Positions 1 to 6,956 of a DNA stretch of 10,294 nucleotides are shown here, piece after piece. Position numbers and translations under genes: made by a program. Source of the stretch: an uncultured Bacilli bacterium (GTDB lineage Bacteria > Bacillota_I > Bacilli_A > RF39 > UBA660); assembly GCA_934101745.1 (NCBI GenBank), contig CAKOSD010000025.1:1-10294 (forward strand), in the 5' to 3' direction. Position 1 is the stretch's first letter; the number at the start of each line of letters is the position of its first letter. Below the pieces are notes generated by a model that worked only from the letters and a program-made list of their open reading frames with translations, had not been told where the DNA came from and made no database searches.

Positions 1-1034
1 GGATTATCTTCCCAATTTCTAATAGTATCAATTACGGCTTTTCTTAAAACCAGCGCAATTAGTTTCCACTGCATACTATAAGGAAAATCATCTAAGGAAC
101 CACTTACTTTAGTAAAAGAAATATTCCAAACGATATTATTAATTGGATAAGTTATTACTTTCTTTTCAGAGTTTGAATCTAATTCATTTAATATTTCAAA
201 AAGAGTAGCATCCATTTCTTGGTTTAGATTAATTATTTCTTTAGAAACACCTAGTTTTTCCTCTCTTAACTTTTCTTTATTTTGAAAATATGTAAAAGTA
301 TCAGTAACACTGGCTGTTAACTTAGGATCATATTTAAATTTTATATCTTCCTTACCACTATTAATAGCAGCAACAAATTCTTCTAATCCCTCATATTTAT
401 TTATGCCCTCTAAAAGAATACTTTTAAATTTATTTTCTTCGTCTTTAGCATCAGAGGCGGCTTTATATGCATCTTTGATAATACCAGTTACTTCTAAAAT
501 ATGAATATCTTCTAAATTATTTCTAATTTCATAAATAACTTCACCAGTACAATTACTATCTTTATATGTTAAAACAACGATTTTATTTTCTATTTTTTTA
601 GGTGTTGGAAAACGTTGGATTTGATAAGCAACATAACCATTAGGATGTTTAGCATACCTTTTCTTTTCTTCTAAAGTCATTTCTTCTAAAACTCCAAAAA
701 CCCGCAAACACTCAAATATTTTATCTCTGTTTTCATTATATTTCTTAATATTTTGAGAAACTATATAAATATTAAGCCAGGGTATAAACATGGCTACTAT
801 TTTAGCCCCTTTAGAATAGTTTCTATTAAAATTAAATCTTTTCTTAATTCCTACTCCCTGATTATTATAAGTATCATCATCAGTCTTAATATCTTTAGCA
901 ATCTTCATTAACTTATTTAAATTTAATTTATATCCCTCATCTGCCAAATCTTTATAAAGTCTATAATTATTTACTCTCTTGGCCACCGCACTTAAAATTA
1001 TAGTACCCCCAACAAAAATTATAAAAGTATTCAT
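1..1034 (-). CDS. Unrecognised membrane-anchored protein, 3' end cut by the window edge
   Basis: An open frame of 344 codons runs leftward from an ATG and leaves the window without a stop, so the C-terminus is missing. I do not recognise the family. Residues 2-17 are hydrophobic with a following Lys-Arg (one membrane segment), and residues about 77-94 (AKIVAMFIPWLNIYIVS) form a second, giving a likely hairpin with a short loop. From about residue 115 the protein is charged and soluble-looking, with alternating helix-rich stretches (185-290) and a Trp-containing stretch near 303-335. The start at 1034 is chosen over an in-frame ATG at 1076 because a good promoter (-35 at 1083-1088, -10 at 1059-1064) would place the transcript start downstream of 1076; the RBS is weak (AGAAAG). 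A terminator separates it from the ftsI gene upstream, so it is probably its own transcript. That the frame is coding is well supported: it is long, uninterrupted and has codon use like its neighbours. Confidence 0.8.
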   Translation of the reverse strand, partial: MNTFIIFVGGTIILSAVAKRVNNYRLYKDLADEGYKLNLNKLMKIAKDIKTDDDTYNNQGVGIKKRFNFNRNYSKGAKIVAMFIPWLNIYIVSQNIKKYNENRDKIFECLRVFGVLEEMTLEEKKRYAKHPNGYVAYQIQRFPTPKKIENKIVVLTYKDSNCTGEVIYEIRNNLEDIHILEVTGIIKDAYKAASDAKDEENKFKSILLEGINKYEGLEEFVAAINSGKEDIKFKYDPKLTASVTDTFTYFQNKEKLREEKLGVSKEIINLNQEMDATLFEILNELDSNSEKKVITYPINNIVWNISFTKVSGSLDDFPYSMQWKLIALVLRKAVIDTIRNWEDN

Positions 1035-1058
1035 AAAATCACGTCTTTCTGATACTTT

Positions 1059-1088
1059 ATCATAGCATATTCCCATAATTACTGACAA
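1059..1088 (-). promoter_or_regulatory. SigA-type promoter with extended -10 for the left-edge gene
   Basis: Reading the minus strand, TTGTCA (1088-1083) is followed after 18 bases by TATGAT (1064-1059), with TGC directly before the -10 hexamer (extended -10). Transcription would begin near 1052, about 18 bases ahead of the ATG at 1034. This argues against the upstream in-frame ATG at 1076, which lies inside the spacer. Confidence 0.65.
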
Positions 1089-1138
1089 GATAATTTTTAC
1101 TCTTTATAATTATTTATTTTTCCTACTTTTAAACCAGC

Positions 1139-1165
1139 AAAAAAGACTTAGAATCATTCTAAGTC
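1139..1165 (-). terminator. Intrinsic terminator overlapping the ftsI stop codon
   Basis: On the minus strand a perfect 10-bp stem (GACTTAGAAT / ATTCTAAGTC, 1156-1165 and 1145-1154, one-base loop drawn fully paired, so a few inner pairs will open) is followed by six T (1144-1139). The 5' arm consists of the last sense codons of ftsI and part of its TGA stop. It ends the rsmH-ftsL-ftsI transcript. Confidence 0.85.
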
Positions 1166-3274
1166 AAACGTTATTTTATCCGTAGTTATGGGACTTCCTA
1201 CCGGTATACTAGTATTTTTAACCTTACCATTGCCCTTTAATTCATAATTAATATTTAAAAGCCTACATAAAGCAATTATTTCATTTTTCGTATAACCTAT
1301 TACATTAGGTAAAGTATAAGTACTATTAGTTTTAATAAATACTTTAGAACCAATTATTACCTCATTATCTTTATTAGGATATTGTTTAGTAACCACCGAA
1401 CCGGTTCCTAAAATAACCGGATTAAGTCCCAAAGATTTTAATTTTTCTTCTGTACTTAAAACATCAGTATTAACAAAATTATCTAAAATAATTATATTAT
1501 TAGAAACCGTATTTTCTAATTTTTGCTCTAAATTTTTATACTTAGCAATTTCATTAACAACATTTACTACTGCATTGGCAGCCTCTTTATAAGGTCCTTC
1601 AAATTGTTTAACAGAAAAATAAATAATATACTTAGGATCATCATAAGGAAATAACATGGCAAAAGATCTAATATAATCATAAGTCCCAGTTAAATACCCG
1701 CGACCATTTGGATTAGGGATTTGAGCCGTTCCTGACTTTCCCATAATATCTACTAAACCAGAGCGGAAAAGACGGGCATCTGTTTTTCCTGAAATGACAA
1801 CATTATGTAACATTTCCTTCATTTTATCAGTGGTGGTTTTTTTTACAACTTGACTTACTTCTTCTCTTTTACCTTCATATTTTACTTCTTTGGTATTACT
1901 ATCGACTATTTTAGAAATAATATAAGGTTTTAACATTACCCCCTCATTAGCAATCGTTGTTAAGGCTTGAATATTTTGAATAGGGGTAGTTGTAATTCCT
2001 TGGCCAAAAGCCGCCGTGGCAATTTCGGTTGCATAATTAAAGTTAATTGAACCATTTACCTCATCCGGCAGGGTTATCCCGGTTTTAGTACCAAAGCCAA
2101 ACTTAGTATAGGCACTTTCTAATTTTTCTTTTCCTAATCTCTGACTTAAAATAGTCGCCGCTACATTAGAAGAATAATTAAATCCTTCATCAAAAGTAAT
2201 GCGCCCCCATCCAACGTTATTAAAGTCCTTAATAACAGCATCACTTACTGGAATAGTTCCCGACATATAAGTTTCCTCGCCATTATATAAATCATTATCT
2301 ATTGCCGCCATAAAAGAAAATATTTTCATAGTCGAACCAGGCTCATAAGCATAAGATACTAACGGATTTAAATAACTTTTCATATTTAGTTTATTAGCAT
2401 CAAAAGAAGGTGAGGCCCCACTGGCTAAAATAGCCCCGGTTTTAGCATCAGCCACGGTTAAAGTAAGCCAATTAAAATTATAATTTTTAGCCAAAGTATT
2501 TATTTCTTGTTCTACATATAACTGAATATTATTATCAATAGTTAAATAAATATCATCACCCGATGCCGCTTTTTTCACATTTTCTTCCGCATAAGGTAAT
2601 TTATAACCATAATTATCGGTTTGATATTCACTAAACCCATTTTCACCCTTTAATTCATCATTATAGTACTTTTCAATGCCCATTTCTCCCGTGATATCAC
2701 CACTATCGTTTTTCTTTGAATACCCGACTATATAAGAAGCAAAATCCCCCATTTGATAATATCTTTTGGAACTAACAACAAAATCAAGTCCTGGGAGGTC
2801 TAATTTTTCAATTTCTAATTTTAAAGTTTCTGTTATATCTTTAGCATAAGCAAATTCTACCTGATATTTATTATTACTATTTAAACGTTCTAATATGTAA
2901 TCATAAGTCATATCTTTATAACCATTTTTAATAAATATTTCACTTAATTTTTGGGCTGTTGTCTCTTTATCAACTACGTGCTGAGGATTATTAGAATTAG
3001 TAGTTCTTGACTCACTAAGATAAGCAATCAAAGTATATGAATTAACTGTTGTGGCTAAATAATTACCACTATTATCATAAATAGTCCCACGATGGGCATA
3101 CAAAATTTTCTTTGTTGTATTTCTTTTTTCCGCATATTCTTTTAAATCAATGCCATCAATATTTTTAGAAAGAGATATATAAATTAATTTACCTATCACC
3201 CCTAAAAAAGCAATTACAATAAAAAGTGTTATTAACTTACTTAAATGAATATTTTTTAATTTCTTTTTTTGCAT
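1154..3274 (-). CDS. ftsI: Class B penicillin-binding protein with PASTA domains (division transpeptidase, FtsI/PBP2x type)
   Basis: Septal peptidoglycan transpeptidase of 706 residues that cross-links stem peptides at the division site. The order is a basic N-terminus, one membrane anchor (about 13-35), the PBP dimerisation domain (about 55-225), the transpeptidase domain (about 245-575) and two C-terminal PASTA repeats (about 591-649 and 652-706). All three catalytic motifs are intact: S314-T-M-K317 in EPGSTMK, S368-S-N370, and K513-S-G-T516. This STMK/SSN/KSGT set is that of pneumococcal PBP2x. The gene starts 8 bases after ftsL, with an RBS (AGGGG) that overlaps the ftsL stop codon, so it is co-transcribed with rsmH and ftsL. 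It could equally be named pbpB as in Bacillus; a sporulation SpoVD role is less likely because it is the PBP in the division cluster. The next gene on this strand is unrelated and lies beyond a terminator, so mraY and murD do not follow as they do in many Bacillota. Confidence 0.95.
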   Translation of the reverse strand: MQKKKLKNIHLSKLITLFIVIAFLGVIGKLIYISLSKNIDGIDLKEYAEKRNTTKKILYAHRGTIYDNSGNYLATTVNSYTLIAYLSESRTTNSNNPQHVVDKETTAQKLSEIFIKNGYKDMTYDYILERLNSNNKYQVEFAYAKDITETLKLEIEKLDLPGLDFVVSSKRYYQMGDFASYIVGYSKKNDSGDITGEMGIEKYYNDELKGENGFSEYQTDNYGYKLPYAEENVKKAASGDDIYLTIDNNIQLYVEQEINTLAKNYNFNWLTLTVADAKTGAILASGASPSFDANKLNMKSYLNPLVSYAYEPGSTMKIFSFMAAIDNDLYNGEETYMSGTIPVSDAVIKDFNNVGWGRITFDEGFNYSSNVAATILSQRLGKEKLESAYTKFGFGTKTGITLPDEVNGSINFNYATEIATAAFGQGITTTPIQNIQALTTIANEGVMLKPYIISKIVDSNTKEVKYEGKREEVSQVVKKTTTDKMKEMLHNVVISGKTDARLFRSGLVDIMGKSGTAQIPNPNGRGYLTGTYDYIRSFAMLFPYDDPKYIIYFSVKQFEGPYKEAANAVVNVVNEIAKYKNLEQKLENTVSNNIIILDNFVNTDVLSTEEKLKSLGLNPVILGTGSVVTKQYPNKDNEVIIGSKVFIKTNSTYTLPNVIGYTKNEIIALCRLLNINYELKGNGKVKNTSIPVGSPITTDKITFDLE

Positions 3275-3282
3275 ACTTACCC

Positions 3283-3582
3283 CTATTTTTTTACTCCATC
3301 GATACTAGTAATATTATTATTCTTATAAGATAAGCCATTCTTATCTGCAATTTCTCTAATTTTATCTAAAGAGGCTAATTCATTTATTTGCATATTAATT
3401 GATTCATTTAGTTTTTCTTGCTTTTCAATATTATTTTTAATTTTTTCAACCTCGATATTTACCTCACTTAATTTGGCTCTAGTTATAACCTGTAAAAGTG
3501 GCGAAAATACCAAAATTAGTACAATCAAAATAAATAAGTGTTTATCCCTTTTAATATTCTTTTTATTATTCATCTTACTCAC
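3283..3582 (-). CDS. ftsL: Cell division protein FtsL
   Basis: A 99-residue bitopic protein: a short basic cytoplasmic tail (1-14), one membrane segment (about 15-35, HLFILIVLILVFSPLLQV), then an extracellular coiled coil (about 38-72, Glu/Lys/Asn-rich heptads) and a terminal stretch with LDKIREIADKNGL, the conserved pattern at the end of FtsL/DivIC coiled coils. FtsL joins DivIC and DivIB/FtsQ to activate the FtsW-FtsI synthase. Size, topology and position between rsmH and the PASTA PBP make the call firm although FtsL sequences diverge quickly. The start is uncertain: the GTG at 3582 lies only 3 bases past AAGGA, whereas the ATG at 3573 (three codons in) lies 12 bases past it. The gap to rsmH is 6 bases, and the ribosome site adjoins the rsmH stop codon. 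Confidence 0.9.
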   Translation of the reverse strand: MSKMNNKKNIKRDKHLFILIVLILVFSPLLQVITRAKLSEVNIEVEKIKNNIEKQEKLNESINMQINELASLDKIREIADKNGLSYKNNNITSIDGVKK

Positions 3583-3588
3583 TTTTCC

Positions 3589-4503
3589 TTATATTTTTTC
3601 GGCTACTCGTAACTTAGCACTTTTACTGCGAGAATTTTCTTCTAATTCCTTTTTACTTGGTAAAATTGGTTTTCTGGTAATAAGTCTTAATTTAGGTTTG
3701 TATGCCTCGGGTATTTCCGGTAGGCCTTTAACCAAATCACTTACTTCACTTTCCTCTTTCATATATTTTTTTACAATCCGATCTTCTAGGGAATGAAAAG
3801 TAATAACAACCATGCGACCATCTTTATTTAAAAGTTCACCGGCATCTGGTAAAACATCTTTTAAAACTGATAACTCTTTATTAACTTCAATTCTAATTGC
3901 TTGAAATATTTTGCGCTCAGGATGATTTTTATAAAAATAATTAGCGCCAACCGCATCTTTAATCACCAAAACCAATTCTAATGTTGTTTTAATCGGTCTT
4001 TTGGCTATTATTTTATTGGCTATTAACCTACTTTGCTTTTCTTCCCCATAGTTAAAAAAGATGCTAGTAAGTTCTTCTTTAGAATACTCATTTACTACTT
4101 TTTCGGCTGTTAATAAATTATCAGTATCCATTCGCATATCAAGTAAACCCTCTTTACTAAAACTAAACCCGCGACTAGCCGTATCAATTTGAGGCGAAGA
4201 AACTCCTAAATCAAAGACAATCCCATCAATTTTGGTAACGCCTAATTTAGCCAGTTCTTTTTTTAAATTTACAAAATTACTTTTTATTAAAGTATAATTA
4301 CTGCCTATTTTAGAAAGTCTTTCCTCGGCATAAGATATAGCCATTTTATCTTCATCAAAAGCATAAAGATGTCCCGTTGTCAACTTTTCTAAAATTTTAC
4401 TAGAATGTCCCCCAAGTCCTAGGGTAGCATCAACATATATCCCATCTTCCTTGATATTTAAATTTTCAATAGCCTCGCTTAATAATACACTATAATGTTC
4501 CAT
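3589..4503 (-). CDS. rsmH: 16S rRNA (cytosine-1402 N4) methyltransferase RsmH (MraW)
   Basis: SAM-dependent enzyme that methylates N4 of C1402 in the 16S rRNA P-site region. The 304 residues match the usual length. Family hallmarks are all present: the SAM-binding loop DATLGLGGHS (25-34), FDLGVSSPQID (97-107), RGFSFSKEGLLDMRMD (111-126), FQAIRIEVN (200-208), TFHSLEDRIVKKY (235-247) and the C-terminal SRSKSAKLRV (291-300). A strong RBS (AGGTGG, 6 bases before the ATG) and a promoter upstream make this the first gene of the rsmH-ftsL-ftsI operon. In most Bacillota mraZ, the regulator of this cluster, comes directly before rsmH; here the upstream gene is unrelated and is separated by a terminator, so MraZ-type control from this site is absent. 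Confidence 0.97.
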   Translation of the reverse strand: MEHYSVLLSEAIENLNIKEDGIYVDATLGLGGHSSKILEKLTTGHLYAFDEDKMAISYAEERLSKIGSNYTLIKSNFVNLKKELAKLGVTKIDGIVFDLGVSSPQIDTASRGFSFSKEGLLDMRMDTDNLLTAEKVVNEYSKEELTSIFFNYGEEKQSRLIANKIIAKRPIKTTLELVLVIKDAVGANYFYKNHPERKIFQAIRIEVNKELSVLKDVLPDAGELLNKDGRMVVITFHSLEDRIVKKYMKEESEVSDLVKGLPEIPEAYKPKLRLITRKPILPSKKELEENSRSKSAKLRVAEKI

Positions 4504-4538
4504 AAATAACCACCTTACTAAGTAATTTTTCTAACTTA

Positions 4539-4567
4539 ATCTTACTATAATTTACTTTTTTTGTAAA
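4539..4567 (-). promoter_or_regulatory. Probable promoter of the rsmH-ftsL-ftsI operon
   Basis: The minus strand shows TTTACA (4567-4562), a 17-base spacer and TAAGAT (4544-4539), which gives a start near 4532 and a leader of about 28 bases carrying the AGGTGG site. The -10 matches the consensus in only four positions, but the spacing is ideal and a terminator lies directly upstream, so a promoter must exist in this gap. I see no repeated GGGA-type boxes like those bound by MraZ. Confidence 0.5.
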
Positions 4568-4568
4568 T

Positions 4569-4605
4569 AAAAGAGCCTAAAAATCTAGGCCTAGACGCTC
4601 TTTTT
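4569..4605 (-). terminator. Intrinsic terminator after the 463-residue gene
   Basis: About 22 bases past the stop codon, the minus strand carries AAAAGAGC ... GCTCTTTT (arms at 4597-4604 and 4569-4576) with an inner CTA/TAG pairing and a bulge, then TTTTATTT. The loop includes the palindrome TCTAGGCCTAGA. T runs flank both sides, so it could stop plus-strand transcription too. Its T tract directly borders the -35 box of the rsmH promoter. Confidence 0.75.
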
Positions 4606-4626
4606 ACAATAATAAGTTTCCTAATC

Positions 4627-6018
4627 TTAATAACGATTACTCTTTCTAGCATTTTCTTCTAAATAATTTAGCATAATTTCTAATCTCTCTTTAGAATATT
4701 CTAAAGCATTACTAAATTCATTGGCATCTCTAAAAGTATCAGGTCTTTTAGAAATTGTAAAATACTTATCGTTGGCAGTATCTTCCTTTTTTTGAAAAAC
4801 CCCTTTAATTATATAACTGTTACCTGGTCCTAAGGAAAAGACAATCCTTATTTGATCATTATATTTTATTTCATAAGTATCTGGTACTCCTACTAACTTT
4901 TTTACTGTATAACCAACATTATTACCAACTTCAAAATTAGTAAGTAATTCCCTTACCCTACTAAAGCACTCTTCTGGTAAATCATCTAAATCCCGTTCGA
5001 TATAAGACTTTTTAGTCATTGTGTTATAATCATTAGAACTTAGTATTAAAGTTTTCTGACCATTCATTTGGACTTCATTTTCTAAATCATTAGTCGCTGT
5101 TTCTTCAAGAAGTAGGGCTAACTTTTTCGTTAGAAGGTTACTAAGAGTTAAATAACCATTATAACTAACAACAGCCATTTCCAATTCTTCGGAATCTAAA
5201 AAGTCAAAATCATTAGCCAAAACCATTTCTTTTAAACTAGCAATATTATCGGCCGTTAAATTTATTAATCGGGAAAATAAATATTTTCTATCTTCAACGC
5301 TATAAATATCCATCTTAGCAAAATATTTTTCATACTGTTCTTCATCGGTTTCATTACCAATAACGCCGATTAATCCCAGTAAAAAATTATGCGCAACCTC
5401 ACTTACCCCATCATTATCTACCGGTATTTGTTGATACTCCGATTTTACTAAACTTAAAGCCAGAAGCGCTGCTTGTTGAAATTCTAAGCCTTTATTCCAA
5501 AATAAAGCAAGTTTAGTTAAAAACGTTTCTTCTGCTGTAAAAGAACTACTATTACGCATCAAACTTTCTAAAAAAGCCAATTGTTCTTCCGAAAGTGAGA
5601 CTGTATCTTTATTATCAATTTTAGCAAGAATACCTTTATAGTTTTCATTTTCCTGTTTAATCTTACTATGCAAAGATTCTAATTCTTCTTTTTTATCTAA
5701 AAACATTTTATAATAGTAATTAATTACTTCCATAGCGCGCATATCATTTTTTAAGACGCAATCATTTAAACTTTGTAAAAAACGTTCTTCATCTTCTTTT
5801 TTTAGATTCATTTTACTAAAATTAATATTTTTTAATTGATAATAACCAGATTTAAGATTTTTACTAAATAAAGGTAATATTCCCTTTAGATATATCATTG
5901 CTCCTTCTATTTCTGGCAGTATTTTTGCATTTTTTCTAATATATTCTCGTTTACTAAATTGCAATAAATTTTTTAATTTAGCAATATAGTATTCATAATC
6001 AAATTTTTCTTTATTCAT
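4627..6018 (-). CDS. Unrecognised 463-residue protein with a RelE/HigB-like C-terminal domain
   Basis: Residues 1-320 are helical, acidic and lack membrane segments or a signal peptide; a likely coiled coil lies at about 105-132 (Lys/Glu-rich). I do not recognise this part. Residues about 322-426 resemble the RelE/ParE/HigB superfamily in order: a strand (KTLILSSNDYN), a helix (DLDDLPEECFSRVRELLTNF, 343-362), KKLVG (373-377), then strands TYEIKYN (381-387), QIRIVFSL (389-396) and YIIKGVFQKK (402-411), and a helix ending in SKR (423-425). The R391, K410/K411 and K424/R425 positions are those where such toxins carry rRNA- or mRNA-contacting basic residues; this is a by-eye reading. A further helix closes the protein. 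The gene has its own good promoter, an RBS (AGAGAGG, 4 bases before ATG) and a terminator, so it is a single-gene unit with no partner antitoxin gene. Function is unknown; the domain may be a non-toxic relative or a regulated RNA-binding module. Confidence 0.85.
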   Translation of the reverse strand: MNKEKFDYEYYIAKLKNLLQFSKREYIRKNAKILPEIEGAMIYLKGILPLFSKNLKSGYYQLKNINFSKMNLKKEDEERFLQSLNDCVLKNDMRAMEVINYYYKMFLDKKEELESLHSKIKQENENYKGILAKIDNKDTVSLSEEQLAFLESLMRNSSSFTAEETFLTKLALFWNKGLEFQQAALLALSLVKSEYQQIPVDNDGVSEVAHNFLLGLIGVIGNETDEEQYEKYFAKMDIYSVEDRKYLFSRLINLTADNIASLKEMVLANDFDFLDSEELEMAVVSYNGYLTLSNLLTKKLALLLEETATNDLENEVQMNGQKTLILSSNDYNTMTKKSYIERDLDDLPEECFSRVRELLTNFEVGNNVGYTVKKLVGVPDTYEIKYNDQIRIVFSLGPGNSYIIKGVFQKKEDTANDKYFTISKRPDTFRDANEFSNALEYSKERLEIMLNYLEENARKSNRY

Positions 6019-6043
6019 ATAACCTCTCTATTCTAATATCTTT

Positions 6044-6072
6044 ATTATATAATTTTTCTTAAATTAGTACAA
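6044..6072 (-). promoter_or_regulatory. Strong SigA promoter of the RelE-like fusion gene
   Basis: The minus strand reads TTGTAC (6072-6067), exactly 17 bases, then the perfect -10 box TATAAT (6049-6044). Transcription would start near 6037, about 18 bases before the ATG at 6018, leaving room for the AGAGAGG site only. It is the best consensus promoter in the window. Confidence 0.8.
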
Positions 6073-6137
6073 CGAAAAAATCTCTAACCCCTTTAATAAT
6101 TAACAAATAATAATATTCTAAGACCTTTTGTGAGGTG

Positions 6138-6163
6138 AAAAAAAGAACCTTAATTAGGCTCTT
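6138..6163 (-). terminator. Intrinsic terminator overlapping the efp stop codon
   Basis: On the minus strand the arms AAGAGCCT (6163-6156) and AGGTTCTT (6150-6143) form an 8-bp stem with one G-U pair and a five-base loop, followed by a run of seven T (6144-6138, the first shared with the stem). The 5' arm covers the last codons of efp and the T of its TAA stop. It ends the rpmG-efp transcript. Confidence 0.85.
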
Positions 6164-6714
6164 GATGAATATTTACCGTCTTTAGTAGAGATAATTATAT
6201 GCTCTCCTTGGCTAATAAACATTGGTACTTTAACAACATAACCAGTTTCAATTGTGGCATCCTTTAAGGCATTATTTGTCGTATTACCTTTAGTAGCCTC
6301 CGTAGTTTCTACTACTTCAAATTCAATCTTTTCTGGTAAATCAATACCAATTATTTCACCTTCATAGAAGTTAATAACAATTTCTAAATTTTCTTTTAAA
6401 TATTTCTTTTCTTCTTCTAATTTAGAAGCAGGTACTTCAATTTGTTCATAACTAGCAGTATCCATAAATACATAATTATCACCAGTACTATATAGGTATT
6501 GCATTGGCTTTCTATCAATATGAGCCTTTTCTACTTTAATATTAGTATTATAAGTATCTTCAACGATAGAACCAGTCTTAAGATTTCTTAATTTCATCTT
6601 AACGAAAGCAGCACCCTTACCTGGTTTTACATGTTGGAATTCAACTATTTGACATAGTTTACCATCCATAATAATTGTCATACCATTTTTAATATCATTA
6701 ATGTTGATGTTCAT
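6154..6714 (-). CDS. efp: Translation elongation factor P
   Basis: EF-P enters the ribosome between the P and E sites and rescues stalling at consecutive prolines. The 186 residues match the family length and three-barrel layout: N-terminal KOW-like domain (1-63), middle OB domain (about 67-126), C-terminal OB domain (about 129-185). The tip loop HVKPGKGAAFV (28-38) is intact; the lysine K33 aligns with K32 of Bacillus EF-P and K34 of E. coli, the site of modification. The loop has the Bacillus-like KPGKGAA form; no EpmA/EpmB-type modification gene is visible here. The RBS (AAAGG) lies about 9 bases before the ATG, in the 18-base gap after rpmG, so both genes are expected to be on one transcript. 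Confidence 0.97.
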   Translation of the reverse strand: MNININDIKNGMTIIMDGKLCQIVEFQHVKPGKGAAFVKMKLRNLKTGSIVEDTYNTNIKVEKAHIDRKPMQYLYSTGDNYVFMDTASYEQIEVPASKLEEEKKYLKENLEIVINFYEGEIIGIDLPEKIEFEVVETTEATKGNTTNNALKDATIETGYVVKVPMFISQGEHIIISTKDGKYSSRA

Positions 6715-6732
6715 AATACATGCCTTTCTTTA

Positions 6733-6897
6733 TTATTTCTTTTCTTTATGTGTTGTTTTTCTACCGCAATTACTACAAAATTTCTTAGTTTCTAACTTTT
6801 CTGGAGTATTTTTCTTATTTTTACTTGTAGTATAATTTTCGTGCTTACATTCTTGGCACGCTAAAGTAACATAATTTCTATTTTCATTTTTAGCCAT
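6733..6897 (-). CDS. rpmG: 50S ribosomal protein L33 (bL33), zinc-binding form
   Basis: A 54-residue basic protein beginning [20 protein letters not shown] and containing two CxxC pairs (C14/C17 and C41/C44) that would hold one zinc ion; this is the C+ form of L33, as opposed to the cysteine-free zinc-independent paralog. [20 protein letters not shown] (21-40) is the family's conserved core. It is a component of the large subunit near the E site. An ideal RBS (AGGAGG, 7 bases before the ATG) precedes it, and efp follows after 18 bases, so L33 and EF-P are likely co-expressed. L33 genes are often beside secE in Bacillota; the pairing with efp is less usual. Confidence 0.95.
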   Translation of the reverse strand: MAKNENRNYVTLACQECKHENYTTSKNKKNTPEKLETKKFCSNCGRKTTHKEKK

Positions 6898-6927
6898 AAG
6901 TATCCCTCCTTTGCTTCACTCCTAAGT

Positions 6928-6956
6928 ATTTTATCATATTTTTAAGTATTTGCAAA
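6928..6956 (-). promoter_or_regulatory. Probable promoter of rpmG-efp, with its -35 inside the upstream PBP gene
   Basis: Minus-strand TTTGCA (6956-6951) is followed by 17 bases and TAAAAT (6933-6928), preceded by TGA, an extended -10. The start would be near 6921, about 23 bases ahead of rpmG. The -35 hexamer is also the Phe-Ala codon pair near the end of the upstream PBP gene. No hairpin terminator is visible after that gene, so read-through from it may add to rpmG-efp expression. Confidence 0.6.

Noticed and set aside
1035..1076. Upstream in-frame ATG (1076) for the left-edge gene, and an 10-codon leader peptide frame whose stop overlaps the ATG at 1034
   Set aside because: The ATG at 1076 lies within the promoter spacer and has no ribosome site. 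The leader frame begins at the -10 box itself, so it would not be on the transcript.
3473..3796. Plus-strand open frame of 107 codons across ftsL and rsmH
   Set aside because: It is antisense to the conserved end of rsmH and the membrane segment of ftsL, has no recognisable ribosome site or family, and its hydrophobic content mirrors the opposite strand's codons.
4627..6018. Classical two-gene RelBE toxin-antitoxin operon
   Set aside because: There is no small antitoxin frame next to the gene, and the RelE-like part is a domain of a much longer protein; only the domain likeness is kept.
6019..6153. Riboswitch or structured leader between efp and the 463-residue gene
   Set aside because: The gap is accounted for by the efp terminator and a consensus promoter whose predicted leader is about 18 bases, too short for a riboswitch.
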